In this document: one piece after another, positions 14,886 to 25,070 of the stretch
How positions within the stretch are numbered: position 1 is the first letter of the stretch
How the letters are laid out: each line of letters begins with the position of its first letter
From: Streptomyces canus
GTDB taxonomy: Bacteria > Actinomycetota > Actinomycetes > Streptomycetales > Streptomycetaceae
Length of the DNA: 64,000 nucleotides
Assembly (NCBI RefSeq): GCF_041435015.1
Contig: NZ_CP107989.1
Location: forward strand, 1,054,001-1,118,000
Reading direction: 5' to 3'
Notes under the pieces: generated by a model
What the model was told of the DNA's origin: nothing
Seen by the model: the letters and a program-made list of their open reading frames with translations, nothing else
The model's database searches: none
Position numbers and translations under genes: made by a program

Positions 14886-17073
14886 TGGTGTGCTCGTTGG
14901 TCGACCAGGACTGGATGTCGTCGATGTAGCAGAACTGGCCGACACAGCCCTGGAGTTTGCTCTGCGCGTAGGGGTCCTGGATGCCGGAGTTCGGCCCGCC
15001 GGCGAGGGTGCCCTTCGGCGGGTTCGGCATGTTCGGGTCGAGCTCGTGGGCGTACCAACGGGCGTGCTGGTTGTGGGAGTTGACCTCGCCGTAGCCGGTC
15101 ACGTACGAGATGTTCAGCGCGTTGCGCCCGAAGATGTAGTCGATGCCCTGGAGGGCGCCGTCACGGTACTTCGTGGCGCCCGTGATGTCGTAGGCGGTGG
15201 CGATGACGATCCCGTTGTGCAGGATCTGGTGGTTGGAGCCCCAGTCGTAGAGGTTGCCTTCCGGGGCGTACGGCATGCCGTACGGGTGGGCCTTCAACGT
15301 GGCCAGGTAGCGGTCGGCGCCCTTGACGACCGACTGCCGCACCTTGTCCCGGCCGGGCAGCCTGCTCGGCACCGTCGCCAGGTCCAGCCGGGCCGCCGCG
15401 GCCGTGCGGGCCCAGTCGTAGCCGACGGGGGTGAAGATGTCGGCGGTGTGGACCGGCGAGGCGAGCACGTGGTCCTGGAACGCCTTCTCGCCCGTGGTGA
15501 GATACAGCTCGGCCGCCGCCCAGTAGAACTCGTCGGTGACGTTGCTGTCGGCGTAGGTGCCGCCTCCGGTGCCGTCGCTCTCCGAGGCGTACAGATCGGG
15601 GTGGGCGAGTGCCGCGGCCCAGGCCTTGCGGGCGGCCGCCAGGGCCTTCGCCGCGAACGCCTTGTCGTACGGCTTGTACAGGCGGGCGGCCTGCGCGGCG
15701 GTCGCGGCCAGGTTCAGGGTCGCCGCGGTGGACGCCGGGTGCAGTTCACGCTTCTGCGGGTCGTCGCTCGGCATGAGCGGCAGGCCGGTCCACTGCTCGT
15801 CGTGGATCTTGTGGTGAGCCATCCCGGCCAGCGGCTGCCCGTCCGGTACCTGCATCTTGAGCAGGAAGTCCAGCTCCCAGCGTGCCTCGTCGAGGATGTC
15901 GGGCACCTTGTTGCCGCTCTCGGGGATGGCGAGGGTGCCGTCGCCGAGTTTCGCGGGCTCTCCGGTGCGGGCCAGCAGCTCACGCTCGTACGTGCTCAGC
16001 ACCTCCCAGGTGGAGATGCCGCCGTTCACCACGTACTTGCCGTGGTCGCCGGCGTCGTACCAGCCGCCGCTGACGTCGAGGGTGTAGTCGCACACCCCCG
16101 GCTGGCAGGGCACGTTCTTGTCGCCCTGGTTGGGGGCCACGTTCACGTGCCCGGCTGCGCGTCCGTAGCCCGGGCGCAGGTCGTCGCGGATCGCGATGCC
16201 ACTGCGCTGGGTGTAGTAGTACTTCGCCGCGTCGAGGCGGAGCTGTTCGTAGGCGCCCGTACCGATGTCGAAGGGCCGGCTGGTCTCGCCGTCCGCGACC
16301 AGGGTGAGGCCCGCGCCGCGCTTCTTGTAGGCGCCGAAGTCGATGGAGTGGACGTTCTGCCCGGACGAGACGTCGGTGCCGCGCGGCACGGTCCAGCCGT
16401 GGGCGACGACGGTGCCGGAGGCGCTCTTCAGCTGCCAGGGCAGCTTCGTCGTGGCGTCGGTGACCAGGGTGGCGTTCTTCGGCCCGGCGGGCAGATAGGC
16501 GACCTGGTTGACGCGCACGCGCGGTCCGGTGTCGGGCTCGTACACCTCGGGCGGGACGCCGCCCAGCAGGGACACATCGTCCATGCAGAAGCGGAACGGG
16601 TCGGCGCTGCCGCCGAGTTGGAAGCCGACCTGGCCCTGGGCGGTGTCGACGGGTGAGGTGAACGTGTAGGAGTAGGAGTTCCCGGAGACGCTCAGCTGGG
16701 GGCTCACCTCGAAGTAGGTGTCGTAGGGCGCCACTTGCAGCCCCACGATCGCCCGCAGGACGTGCCCTTCGGGCGAACCGTTCGCGGCGAAGGAGAACTT
16801 GTACGACTGCCCCTTCACGAGGGTGACGTCGTTCTGGCCGACGGCGGCGTCCCAGCGGTTGGCGGTGCCACCCGGCACGTCCGCGCACAACTGGCCGCCG
16901 GACAGGCCGGCGGTGACGTTGCTGCTCGTCCACCAGGGCGCGGTGGTGGTGTCGAAGGTGCCGTTCTTGAGCTGCTCGACCTCGTCGGCGGCGGCCGGGG
17001 ACACGGGCGAGGCCACAAGTGCCGCCCCCAGCAGGGCGGTCAGGGACAACAGGGCGGTCTTGCGTCTGTTCAC
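14830..17073 (-). CDS. Secreted GH9 cellulase (CBM4-like + Ig + GH9)
   Basis: A 747-residue secreted glycoside hydrolase. Order: signal peptide (residues 1-32), an N-terminal jelly-roll module (about 35-165, [14 protein letters not shown]) like CBM4/9, an Ig-like CelD_N domain ([10 protein letters not shown] onward), then the GH9 (alpha/alpha)6 barrel. Catalytic features include the nucleophilic Asp motif [13 protein letters not shown], the [10 protein letters not shown] signature, and the acid Glu in [14 protein letters not shown]9 enzymes cleave cellulose and other beta-1,4-glucans. I start at the GTG at 17073, with GAGGAG 7 nt upstream. A perfect CebR box 40 bp before the start implies repression relieved by cellobiose or cellotriose. 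Confidence 0.93.
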   Translation of the reverse strand: MNRRKTALLSLTALLGAALVASPVSPAAADEVEQLKNGTFDTTTAPWWTSSNVTAGLSGGQLCADVPGGTANRWDAAVGQNDVTLVKGQSYKFSFAANGSPEGHVLRAIVGLQVAPYDTYFEVSPQLSVSGNSYSYTFTSPVDTAQGQVGFQLGGSADPFRFCMDDVSLLGGVPPEVYEPDTGPRVRVNQVAYLPAGPKNATLVTDATTKLPWQLKSASGTVVAHGWTVPRGTDVSSGQNVHSIDFGAYKKRGAGLTLVADGETSRPFDIGTGAYEQLRLDAAKYYYTQRSGIAIRDDLRPGYGRAAGHVNVAPNQGDKNVPCQPGVCDYTLDVSGGWYDAGDHGKYVVNGGISTWEVLSTYERELLARTGEPAKLGDGTLAIPESGNKVPDILDEARWELDFLLKMQVPDGQPLAGMAHHKIHDEQWTGLPLMPSDDPQKRELHPASTAATLNLAATAAQAARLYKPYDKAFAAKALAAARKAWAAALAHPDLYASESDGTGGGTYADSNVTDEFYWAAAELYLTTGEKAFQDHVLASPVHTADIFTPVGYDWARTAAAARLDLATVPSRLPGRDKVRQSVVKGADRYLATLKAHPYGMPYAPEGNLYDWGSNHQILHNGIVIATAYDITGATKYRDGALQGIDYIFGRNALNISYVTGYGEVNSHNQHARWYAHELDPNMPNPPKGTLAGGPNSGIQDPYAQSKLQGCVGQFCYIDDIQSWSTNEHTINWNSALTRMASFVADQG

Positions 17074-17112
17074 GTCCGGTCTCCTCGGGGGAGGTGCGGG
17101 CGACGCTCGCGA

Positions 17113-17126
17113 TGGGAGCGCTCCCA
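17113..17126. promoter_or_regulatory. CebR box
   Basis: TGGGAGCGCTCCCA, a perfect 14-bp palindrome identical to the canonical binding site of the LacI-family cello-oligosaccharide sensor CebR of Streptomyces. It lies 40 bp upstream of the cellulase start. Confidence 0.9.
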
Positions 17127-17173
17127 ACTGACGGTCGCAGGCCATGTTTGTTGCAGGCATGACACTCAGTCAA

Positions 17174-17207
17174 CGGTCCGGACGGGACTGGTTTCCCGTC
17201 CGGACCG
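17174..17207 (-). terminator. Hairpin terminator after GH2 gene
   Basis: CGGTCCGGACGGGA-N6-TCCCGTCCGGACCG, a perfect 14-bp stem 14 bp past the stop of the GH2 gene. It separates that gene from the CebR-box promoter of the cellulase. Confidence 0.8.
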
Positions 17208-17220
17208 CTGCCGGTGGGAA

Positions 17221-20200
17221 TCAGCTCCCCGGCACCGCCAGCTTGCTGATGCGTACCGCTCCCCCGGTCTGGCCCGGATACGCGCTGGTCAGCGTGAGCC
17301 GGAGCCGGGAGCCGCGGGCGGCGTCGAAGGTGACCACCGTGGGCTCGTCGGAGGCGGTGGCCCAGGCGACCGCGACGCCCTCGGCCGGCACATACCGCCT
17401 CCCGTCCCACACCGCGGCCTCCACGGCGGCAGGCAGGCTGTGGGTCGCGCTCAGCGTGAAGGAGACCTCCGCCCGGTCGAAGGTCCTGGTCCGCCCGAAG
17501 TCCACGCAGACCCAGTCCTTTGCCCTCGCCCCGCTGAAGGCGGGCAGCAGGGCGGTGGCGGCCTTGCTGAAGGCGTTGGACCAGCCGGTGGCCGGGTCCC
17601 CGTCCAGCATGGCGGCTGGGAGGGTGTCCGGTCGGCCGGAGTAACTCGCGTCCACATGCGGGTAGTTCGGGGGCGCCGGATGGTCGGGGGTGAAGGCGGC
17701 CGGCTCGGTGACGGCGACCGACCCGGACGGGGTGGTACGCACCTTCGCACGGCCGGCCCGAAGGCCCTCCGCGCTCGCCGTGACCTTCAGGACCCCCGGC
17801 TCGGTGCCGGAGCGCACGATCGCGAGGGCCTTTCCATGGAAGGCGGTCCGGGTGGTGGCCTGGTAGCGCTCGGCGCTCTCCTCGCGGCCGTTGTCGAGAC
17901 CGGCGAGGGAGCCGCCTCTCACCGCGAAGGAGATCAGGTGCTCGGCGTCCGGCACCACCACCCCCCGGGAGTCGACGACGTCCGCCGTGACGAAGACCAG
18001 CGAACGGCCGTCCGCGGCGAGCGAATTGCGGTCGGCGGTGAGGCGTACGGCATGGGGCTTGCCGGCCGTGCGCAGCACGTCGGTGGCGACCACCTTGCCG
18101 TTCCTGCGGGCCACGGCCTTCAACTCGCCCGGCGCGTAGGGCACTTTCCAGGCCAGATGGAGTTTGCCCGCGCTGCCGTTCGGGCTGGTGTAGCTGCCGG
18201 GGTAGGGGCCGTCGGTGAAGGTCTTGTCGTCGCCGGGGGCTTCCGTGGTCTCCAGGTACACCCGGCCGTCGGTGGTCTTCTTGGTGTCGAGGATCCGGGT
18301 GCCGAGGGACGTGCCGTTGAGGAACAGCTCGACGGTGGGGACGTTGGCGTACGCCCACACCTCGACCGTGTCGCCCTCCGCGTGGTTCCAGGTCATCGGA
18401 ACGAGATGGACCATCGGTTCGTCGACCCACTGGCTGCGGAAGAGGTGGTACATGTCCTTCGGGAAGCCGGCGGTGTCGACCGCGCCGAAGAAGGACGCCT
18501 TCACCGGGAAGACGTCGTACGGCGTGGGCTCCCCGATGTAGTCGATGCCCGACCAGAGGAACTGCCCGGCGAACCACTTTCGGTCCCGGTCCTTCTTGTG
18601 CCCGTACTCGCCGCTCATGGTCCAGGAGGCGAGGTTGTTGTCGTACGACGAGGTCTCCCGTCTGCCCGGCGTGTGGTTCTCGCCGGTGTTGAGGTGCTCG
18701 GGCTCCTGGTAGGTGCCGCGGGTCGAGGTCTCGGAGGAGGACTCGGACTCGAAGAGGAAGAGGTGCGGGTAGGCGGCGTGCAGCTGGTCCACCGACTTGG
18801 CCGTGTTGTAGTTGAGTCCGAGCCCGTCCAGCTTGGCCAGCATCAGGTCGGCCGCCGAGTCCTTGGCGGGCAGGCGGCGGTACTTGTCGGAGCCGATGAT
18901 CAGCGGGCGGGTGTCGTCGACGGCCTTGATCGCGGCGATGATCCGGTCGGCCATGGCGAGTCCGGCAGTGGACGTCGAGTCGGGGATCTCGTTGCCGATC
19001 GACCACAGCAGCACCGCGGGCGAGTTACGGGCCGCGAGGACCATCTCGGTCGCGTCCCTCTCGCACCACTCGTCGAAGAACCGGCCGTAGTCGTAGCGCG
19101 TCTTGCCGGTGCGCCAGCAGTCGAACGCCTCCACCAGCATCACGATGCCCAGTTCCTCACAGACCTGGATCATCTCCGGGGAGGGCGGGTTGTGGGAGGT
19201 GCGGAAGGCGTTGACGCCCATCGACTTCATGAGGGTCATCTGTCTGCGGATCGCGTCGATGCTGACGGCCGCGCCGAGGGCGCCCAGATCGTGGTGGAGG
19301 TCGACGCCCTTGATCTTGTGGTGGGCGCCGTTGAGATGGAAGCCCTCGTCCGGATCGAAGCGGAAGGTGCGCAGGCCGAACGGGGTGCGGTAGGTGTCGA
19401 CCAGCTCGCCGTCGCGGCGGAGTTCGGTCTCCAGGGTGTAGCGGTGAGGCTCCGAGATGTCCCACAACCGGGGTTCGGGGACAGGGAGTTCATGGGTCTC
19501 CGTCGCCCTCTGCCCGACCGTGATCGTGGTGGCCGTGCGGGCCACGGTCCGGCCCCGGGGGTCCTTGATCCGTGAGCGGATCTCGACCGGCCCCGCCGTG
19601 CCGGACTCGTCGACCACCGAGGTCCGCACTCGGACGCGGGCACCCTCGGCGGTGATCTCCGGCGTGGTGACCTGGGTGCCCCAGCGCTCCACGTGCACCG
19701 GATCGGTGACGACCAGGCGGGCCTCGCGGTAGATGCCGCTGCCCGAGTACCAGCGGCTGCTGGGGAGCCGGTTCTGCACCTTGACCGCGATCACGTTCTC
19801 GGTGGTTCCGTCGGCGTGGAGCAGGTCGGTGAGGTCGAAGGCGAAGCCGGTGTAGCCGTAGGGGTGACGGCCGGCCTCGGTGCCGTTGCAGTAGACGTAC
19901 GAGTCCATGTAGACGCCGTCGAACTCCACCGAGATCCGCTTGCCGGCGAAGGCGGGCGGCAGGGTGAAGGACAGGCGGTACCAGCCCAGGCCGCCGGGGA
20001 AGAAGCCGGTGCCGCTGGTGGTGCCGTTCTCGGTGGTCGGGGCGAGCTCGATGCTCCAGTCGTGCGGCACCGCGATCTCGCGCCACCCCGAGTCGTCGTA
20101 CCCCGGCGCCGCGGCGTCCGTGTACTCCCCCGTCGGATCGGTGATCCCGCCCGGGTTGACGAGCGCGAAGCGCCAGCCGTCGCGGAGCGCGACGGTAAGG

Positions 20201-20316
20201 CGGCCGGACGCGTTTCCGGCGGACTCGGCGGCCTGCGCCACCGGCGTGGCCAGCAGCACTCCCGCGGCAGGGGCGGCCGTGGAAGCGAGCAGAACCGATC
20301 TGCGCGTGACGGTCAT
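17221..20316 (-). CDS. Tat-exported GH2 beta-galactosidase-like glycoside hydrolase
   Basis: A 1031-residue multidomain GH2 protein. It begins with a twin-arginine signal (MTVTRRSVLLAS, cut near AQA), then a sugar-binding jelly roll (to about 215), an Ig domain, and the TIM barrel with the acid/base Glu in WSIGNEIPD (near residue 442) and the nucleophile Glu in FLFESESSS (near residue 523). The C-terminal half carries DUF4982/GH2 C5-type domains and an F5/8 type C (CBM32-like) module at the end (YSGRPDTLPAAMLDGD). Relatives remove terminal beta-galactose or related sugars from plant polysaccharides. It is the gene before the cellulase on the same strand but has its own terminator. The region 20317-20573 upstream holds no gene. 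Confidence 0.9.
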   Translation of the reverse strand: MTVTRRSVLLASTAAPAAGVLLATPVAQAAESAGNASGRLTVALRDGWRFALVNPGGITDPTGEYTDAAAPGYDDSGWREIAVPHDWSIELAPTTENGTTSGTGFFPGGLGWYRLSFTLPPAFAGKRISVEFDGVYMDSYVYCNGTEAGRHPYGYTGFAFDLTDLLHADGTTENVIAVKVQNRLPSSRWYSGSGIYREARLVVTDPVHVERWGTQVTTPEITAEGARVRVRTSVVDESGTAGPVEIRSRIKDPRGRTVARTATTITVGQRATETHELPVPEPRLWDISEPHRYTLETELRRDGELVDTYRTPFGLRTFRFDPDEGFHLNGAHHKIKGVDLHHDLGALGAAVSIDAIRRQMTLMKSMGVNAFRTSHNPPSPEMIQVCEELGIVMLVEAFDCWRTGKTRYDYGRFFDEWCERDATEMVLAARNSPAVLLWSIGNEIPDSTSTAGLAMADRIIAAIKAVDDTRPLIIGSDKYRRLPAKDSAADLMLAKLDGLGLNYNTAKSVDQLHAAYPHLFLFESESSSETSTRGTYQEPEHLNTGENHTPGRRETSSYDNNLASWTMSGEYGHKKDRDRKWFAGQFLWSGIDYIGEPTPYDVFPVKASFFGAVDTAGFPKDMYHLFRSQWVDEPMVHLVPMTWNHAEGDTVEVWAYANVPTVELFLNGTSLGTRILDTKKTTDGRVYLETTEAPGDDKTFTDGPYPGSYTSPNGSAGKLHLAWKVPYAPGELKAVARRNGKVVATDVLRTAGKPHAVRLTADRNSLAADGRSLVFVTADVVDSRGVVVPDAEHLISFAVRGGSLAGLDNGREESAERYQATTRTAFHGKALAIVRSGTEPGVLKVTASAEGLRAGRAKVRTTPSGSVAVTEPAAFTPDHPAPPNYPHVDASYSGRPDTLPAAMLDGDPATGWSNAFSKAATALLPAFSGARAKDWVCVDFGRTRTFDRAEVSFTLSATHSLPAAVEAAVWDGRRYVPAEGVAVAWATASDEPTVVTFDAARGSRLRLTLTSAYPGQTGGAVRISKLAVPGS

Positions 20317-20573
20317 GGCGGCTCTCCCTCATCAGGGACCATAAGTACTCACAACTGATCGTGAACACACAGAATCTGACGACGTGCCACTCAAGTCCGT
20401 CAAGGGTGCGGAAAGCGCGTTCTGCCCGGCCGTCCCCTCGGACGGCTCATTCGCCTCCGCGCGCCGCCGCCCCGTACAGATGGGATCGGCGTTCACTGGC
20501 GGGCGGGACGCACTAGGCTGGGACTCGATTTGCGCACCTGTTCACTGTGCGTAGGCGCGATGGAGTAGCGACG

Positions 20574-22946
20574 ATGAGGCCGGTGGATCCGTTCGACGAT
20601 GCCTCGACCGCGCGGGCCGTCATCGACGACCGCGGCGCCGTGGCCAGATGGGGCGTCGGTGCCCGGCGGCTGCTGGGCTACGAGGCCCACGAGGTGCTGG
20701 GCCGCCCCGCCGCGGCCCTGCTGGCCGAGCGGGACGCCCTGGCCGCCCTTGTCGGCCCGCGCTGGAGCGGCGATCTCACTCTGCGGCACCGGGACGGCCG
20801 CACGGTCCCTGTCCACCTGCTCGCCCTCCGCAGGCCGCCGCTGGGGGACCGGGCCGACTGGCGGGTCGTCGTCCGGCCCGACCACGCGGAGCTCGACCCG
20901 CCGGACGACGTGGTGACCGCGGCCGCGCTGGACCAGTCCCCCTGTCCCATGCTGGTCTGCGACGAGCGGCTGCGTCTGCGGTGGATCAACGGCCGGATGG
21001 CCGAGCTGATCAGCCTGCCCGACCACGAGGTCAGGGGACTGAGGATCACGGACATCGGCGTCCGCAGTGAGAACGCGGAGGTCGAGGAACTCCTCGCCGA
21101 GGTGCTCGCCACCGGGCGGGCACGCGACATCGAGAGGTACGTCCGTCCCAGCGGCTTCAACCGCGCGGCCGGGATGCTGACCCGGATCGCGCCGCTCACC
21201 GACGGCTCGGGACGGGTGCGGGGAGCCTGTCTGACCGGCCACGACTTCACCGAGCACTACCTCGCCCGGGAGCGGCTCCGGCTGGTCAACGAGGCGAGCG
21301 TGCGTATCGGCACCACCCTCGACGTCACCCGTACGGCTCAGGAGCTGGCGGACGTCTGCATTCCGGCGCTCGCCGACTTCGTGAGCATCGACCTGCTGGA
21401 CCCGCAGGAGAGCGGCGAGGCCCCGACCGAGCTCGCGGCGCCGGTCGAACTGCGGCGCGCCGCCCACCATTCCGTGGACCCCGGCAATCCGATGGCCGTG
21501 ATGAAGCCCGGGCACACCGAGGTGTATCCCGCCACCTCACCGCAGGCCGACTCTGTGGTCGCGGGCCGCACCATCGTCGCCACGGTGGCGTCCGGGCGCC
21601 TGGACCAGTGGCTCAACTGGAACAGAACCCGCGGCGAGCGGGTCAGGGAGTTCGGCGTCCACTCCACGATGTCCGTACCGATCCAGGCCCGCGGCCAGAC
21701 CCTCGGGGTCGCGGTCCTCACCCGCTACCGGCGGCCCGACCCCTTCACCCCGGACGATGTGCTGCTGGCCGAGGAGATCACCGCGCGGGCCGCGGTCTGC
21801 ATCGACAACGCCCGTCGGTTCTCCCGCGAGCGCGAGACCGCCCTCGCCCTGCAGCGCAGTCTGCTGCCCCGTTCCCTGCCGCGCACGGCCGCCGTGGAGG
21901 CGGCGTCGCGTTATCTTCCGGCGGCGCGGGCCGGGGTGGGCGGCGACTGGTTCGACGTGATCCCGCTGTCGGGGATGCGGGTCGCGATGGTCGTCGGGGA
22001 CGTGGTGGGGCACGGCATCCAGGCCTCGGCGACGATGGGCCGGCTGCGCACCGCAGTCCGCACCCTCGCCGACATCGACCTGGCTCCGGACGAACTGCTC
22101 ACCCACCTCGACGACCTCGTCGTACGGCTGTCCGCGGAGGCCGGCAGCGAGGGCAGTCCCGGCGAGGTCGGGGCCACGTGTCTCTACGCGGTCTACGACC
22201 CGGTGTCGCGGCGCTGCACGCTGGCCCGGGCCGGGCATCCGGCGCCCGTGATGCTGACGCCGGGAGGGACGGCACGCGAGGTGGAACTGCCCGCGGGACC
22301 GCCGCTGGGCCTGGGCGGGCTGCCGTTCGAGTCCGCCGAGCTGGCACTGCCCGAGGGCAGTGTGCTCTCCCTGTTCACGGACGGCCTGATCGAGTCCCGA
22401 GAGCGGGACGTGGGCGCCAGTCACGCCCTGCTGTGCGAGGCCCTGGCCGTTCCCTCCGACTCCTTGGACGAGACCTGCGACCGGCTGCTGCAGGCGGTGC
22501 TCCCGCCCGGCGGCTCCTCGGACGACGTGGCCCTGCTGCTGGCCCGCACCCTGGGTCTGCCCGCCTCCCAGGTGGCGACCTGGGACATCCCCGCCGACCC
22601 GGCGCTGGTGGCGCCCGTCCGCAAGCAGGTCGTCCAGCAGCTGGATCGCTGGGACCTGAGCGAGGCGTCGTTCACGGCGGAACTGGTGGTGAGCGAGCTG
22701 GTGACGAACGCGATCCGGTACGGCGCCCGTCCCATCCGGCTGCGGCTCATCCATGACGCGACCACGCTGATCTGCGAGGTCTCCGACACCAACCACACCG
22801 CCCCGCACCTGCGGCGCGCCAAGACCTGGGACGAGGGCGGCCGGGGTCTGCTGCTGGTCGCGCAGCTCACCCAGCGCTGGGGCAGCCGGCACACGGCCGA
22901 GGGCAAGACGATCTGGGCGGAGATCGGACTCCTCGACGAGGAGTGA
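20574..22946 (+). CDS. PAS-PAS-GAF-SpoIIE phosphatase with HATPase domain
   Basis: A 790-residue soluble signalling protein. In order: a PAS-like domain (about 10-100), a second PAS (about 120-220, SPCPMLVCDERLRLRWINGR), a GAF domain (about 230-400), a PP2C-like SpoIIE phosphatase (about 420-630, with VGGDWFDVIPLSGMRVAMVV and GDVVGHGIQASATM holding the metal-binding Asp and Gly residues), and a C-terminal HATPase_c/anti-sigma kinase-like module (about 650-790, VSELVTNAIRYG). Such proteins act on phosphorylated STAS proteins in partner-switching control of alternative sigma factors. The ATG at 20574 has GGAG 8 nt upstream. No partner is adjacent; an intact STAS protein lies at 44.7 kb. Confidence 0.9.
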   Translation: MRPVDPFDDASTARAVIDDRGAVARWGVGARRLLGYEAHEVLGRPAAALLAERDALAALVGPRWSGDLTLRHRDGRTVPVHLLALRRPPLGDRADWRVVVRPDHAELDPPDDVVTAAALDQSPCPMLVCDERLRLRWINGRMAELISLPDHEVRGLRITDIGVRSENAEVEELLAEVLATGRARDIERYVRPSGFNRAAGMLTRIAPLTDGSGRVRGACLTGHDFTEHYLARERLRLVNEASVRIGTTLDVTRTAQELADVCIPALADFVSIDLLDPQESGEAPTELAAPVELRRAAHHSVDPGNPMAVMKPGHTEVYPATSPQADSVVAGRTIVATVASGRLDQWLNWNRTRGERVREFGVHSTMSVPIQARGQTLGVAVLTRYRRPDPFTPDDVLLAEEITARAAVCIDNARRFSRERETALALQRSLLPRSLPRTAAVEAASRYLPAARAGVGGDWFDVIPLSGMRVAMVVGDVVGHGIQASATMGRLRTAVRTLADIDLAPDELLTHLDDLVVRLSAEAGSEGSPGEVGATCLYAVYDPVSRRCTLARAGHPAPVMLTPGGTAREVELPAGPPLGLGGLPFESAELALPEGSVLSLFTDGLIESRERDVGASHALLCEALAVPSDSLDETCDRLLQAVLPPGGSSDDVALLLARTLGLPASQVATWDIPADPALVAPVRKQVVQQLDRWDLSEASFTAELVVSELVTNAIRYGARPIRLRLIHDATTLICEVSDTNHTAPHLRRAKTWDEGGRGLLLVAQLTQRWGSRHTAEGKTIWAEIGLLDEE

Positions 22947-23040
22947 GCGAACTTGTCCGGGCCGTTCCGCATCGGACCCTTATGACGGGGCACAAGGCGC
23001 CTTACGCGCGCGTGCGTGAAATCTCCGGGAGTGTGGAGAC

Positions 23041-23712
23041 ATGACGATCAGGTGGTCCCTGGGTGTGCGGCGGGCGGCCCTGCTCGCGAGTTCGGTCGCG
23101 ATGGCCGGTCTGCTGGCGGGCTGCGGCAGCGGCGACGACACGGCGAACGCCCCGCGCACGGAGTCCGGCACGGCGGCTCCCGCGACCGGCACCACGACAC
23201 CGTCCGACGGCACCGGCAACGCGCCGAGCGGCGTGCCGACCGACGCGGTGAGCAACTCCCTCACCCCGTCGGCAGCGCGGTCCCCGGCCGGCGGAACCCG
23301 TTGCCACACCTCCGAACTGAGCGCCTCCGTCGGCCGCAACAACCCGGGCGCCGGGCAGGAGAACTTCCCGGTCGTGCTGACGAACGAGTCGAGCCGCACC
23401 TGCACCCTGTACGGCTATCCGGGCACCGCCTTCGTCGACGCGTCCGGCAAGCAGCTGGGACCTGACCCGAAGCGCTCCTCCGCCGAGCCCGAGACCGTGA
23501 GGCTGGCGCCCGGCCAGAGCGCCTGGGCCGGATTGTCCTTCGCGAACCCCGAGGTCAGCGGCGCGGGAACGGCCACCCCTGCCGCCCTTGTGGTGACCCC
23601 GCCGGACGAGGAGGACCCGCTGAAGGTGGCGTGGACGTCCGGGGCGGTCCCGGTGTCCGGCAACGAGGCGTCGGTCCGGCTGATCCCCTTCAGCCCCGGC
23701 ACCGGAGCCTGA
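23041..23712 (+). CDS. DUF4232-type secreted lipoprotein
   Basis: A 223-residue lipoprotein. The signal peptide ends in a clear lipobox LLAGC with Cys28 as the lipidated residue; a Thr/Ser/Pro/Ala-rich linker follows, then a compact C-terminal domain from about residue 85 with two Cys (TRCHTSELSASVG, SRTCTLYGYPGTAFVD) and the YPG motif typical of DUF4232. Function is unknown; the family is widespread in Streptomyces and sits on the outer face of the membrane. It stands alone between the sensor protein and the permease. Confidence 0.85.
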   Translation: MTIRWSLGVRRAALLASSVAMAGLLAGCGSGDDTANAPRTESGTAAPATGTTTPSDGTGNAPSGVPTDAVSNSLTPSAARSPAGGTRCHTSELSASVGRNNPGAGQENFPVVLTNESSRTCTLYGYPGTAFVDASGKQLGPDPKRSSAEPETVRLAPGQSAWAGLSFANPEVSGAGTATPAALVVTPPDEEDPLKVAWTSGAVPVSGNEASVRLIPFSPGTGA

Positions 23713-23807
23713 GCGGGGCAGGTCGCGGTCGGGTGCACTGACCGGCTTCTTACCCCGGCCTGATTTCATGACCAGGCACGATCTGCTCGCGTCCCGAAGG
23801 AATTGCC

Positions 23808-25064
23808 CTGAACACCCCGCTCGCCGAAGCCCTGTCCGTCGCCCTGCTCGTCGCCGTACTCGTGTGGGCGGTCCTGCGCCCTTTCGGCTGGCCGGAGGCC
23901 GCGGTCGCGGTCCCGGCGGCGGGGCTCGCGGTCGTCACCGGGGCGATCTCCCCGGACCACGCCTGGGCGGAGGCCGAGCGGTTGGGACCGGTGGTCGGGT
24001 TCCTCGCGGCGGTGCTGGTGCTCGCGCACTTCTGTGACGTGGAGGGGCTGTTCCAGGCCTGCGGGGCCTGGCTGGCCCGACGGTCGGCGGGCTCGCCCGG
24101 GCGGCTGCTGACCGGTGTGTTCGGGCTGGCGTCGGCGATCACGGCGGTGCTCAGCTTGGACGCCACCGTGGTGCTGCTGACGCCCGTGGTGCTCGTCACC
24201 GCCTCCCGGATGGGGGCCCGCGCGAAGCCGCACGTCTACGCGTGCGCGCATCTGTCGAACACGGCCTCGCTGCTGCTGCCGGTGTCGAACCTCACCAACC
24301 TGCTGGCCTTCGAGGCGAGCGGGGTGAGCTTCACCCGGTTCGCGCTGCTGATGGCACTGCCCTGGCTGGCGGCGATCGCCGTCGAGTACGTGGTCTTCCG
24401 GCGCTTCTTCGCAACCGACCTCACCGTCGTCGACCACTCCCCCGAGCCGTCCGAGGAGCCCGCGCTGCCGCTGTTCGCCCTGGTCACGGTCGGCTGCACG
24501 CTGGCCGGGTTCGTGGTGGCCTCGGCGTTCGGCGTCGATCCCGCCTGGGTCGCCTGCGCGGGCGCGCTCGTTCTGGCGGGCCGCGCCCTCATCCGCGGAA
24601 AGGCCACCCCGGTCACGGTGGTGCGGGCGGCGGCACCGGCCTTCCTGGCGTTCGTGCTCGCGCTCGGCATCGTCGTGCGCGCGGTCGTCGACAACGGGCT
24701 CGCCGACGCCCTGCACCACGTCCTGCCCGACGGGACGGGCATCGTCGCGCTGCTCGGGATCGCCGCGCTGGCCGCCGTACTGGCGAACCTGATCAACAAT
24801 CTGCCCGCGGTCCTGGTCCTGCTGCCGCTCACCGCCACGGCCGGGCCCGGCGCGGTCCTCGCGGTGCTGCTGGGGGTGAACATCGGCCCGAACCTCACCT
24901 ACGCCGGATCCCTGGCCACGCTGCTGTGGCGGCGCATCCTGCACCGGGACGACCACGAGGTGGAGCTCGGGGAGTTCACCCGGCTCGGTCTGCTGACCGT
25001 GCCGACCGCGCTCGCCGCCGCGGTGGTGGCCCTGTGGGGCTCACTGCAGCTCGTCGGAGCCTGA
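23808..25064 (+). CDS. ArsB/SLC13-type permease
   Basis: A 418-residue membrane protein with about 11 helices, of the ArsB/NhaD/SLC13 ion-transporter superfamily. Conserved patterns include LDATVVLLTPVVL and NTASLLLPVSNLTNLLA, the first substrate-binding hairpin, and NLINNLPAVLVLLPL with NIGPNLTYAGSLATLL, the second. Members transport arsenite, other anions or dicarboxylates; the ligand here is unknown. The likely start is a CTG at 23808 (AAGGA 7 nt upstream), giving an N-terminus LNTPLAEALSVALLVAVL that completes the first helix; the first conventional start is the GTG at 23862, which would cut that helix. It ends 6 bp before the stop of the convergent ricin gene. Confidence 0.82.
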   Translation: MNTPLAEALSVALLVAVLVWAVLRPFGWPEAAVAVPAAGLAVVTGAISPDHAWAEAERLGPVVGFLAAVLVLAHFCDVEGLFQACGAWLARRSAGSPGRLLTGVFGLASAITAVLSLDATVVLLTPVVLVTASRMGARAKPHVYACAHLSNTASLLLPVSNLTNLLAFEASGVSFTRFALLMALPWLAAIAVEYVVFRRFFATDLTVVDHSPEPSEEPALPLFALVTVGCTLAGFVVASAFGVDPAWVACAGALVLAGRALIRGKATPVTVVRAAAPAFLAFVLALGIVVRAVVDNGLADALHHVLPDGTGIVALLGIAALAAVLANLINNLPAVLVLLPLTATAGPGAVLAVLLGVNIGPNLTYAGSLATLLWRRILHRDDHEVELGEFTRLGLLTVPTALAAAVVALWGSLQLVGA

Positions 25065-25070
25065 GCGGGG

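Noticed and set aside
15980..19006. A 1008-codon open frame on the minus strand
   Set aside because: It runs across the GH2 and GH9 genes in another frame, is Arg/Pro/Gly rich and has no domain; a typical shadow of high-GC coding sequence.
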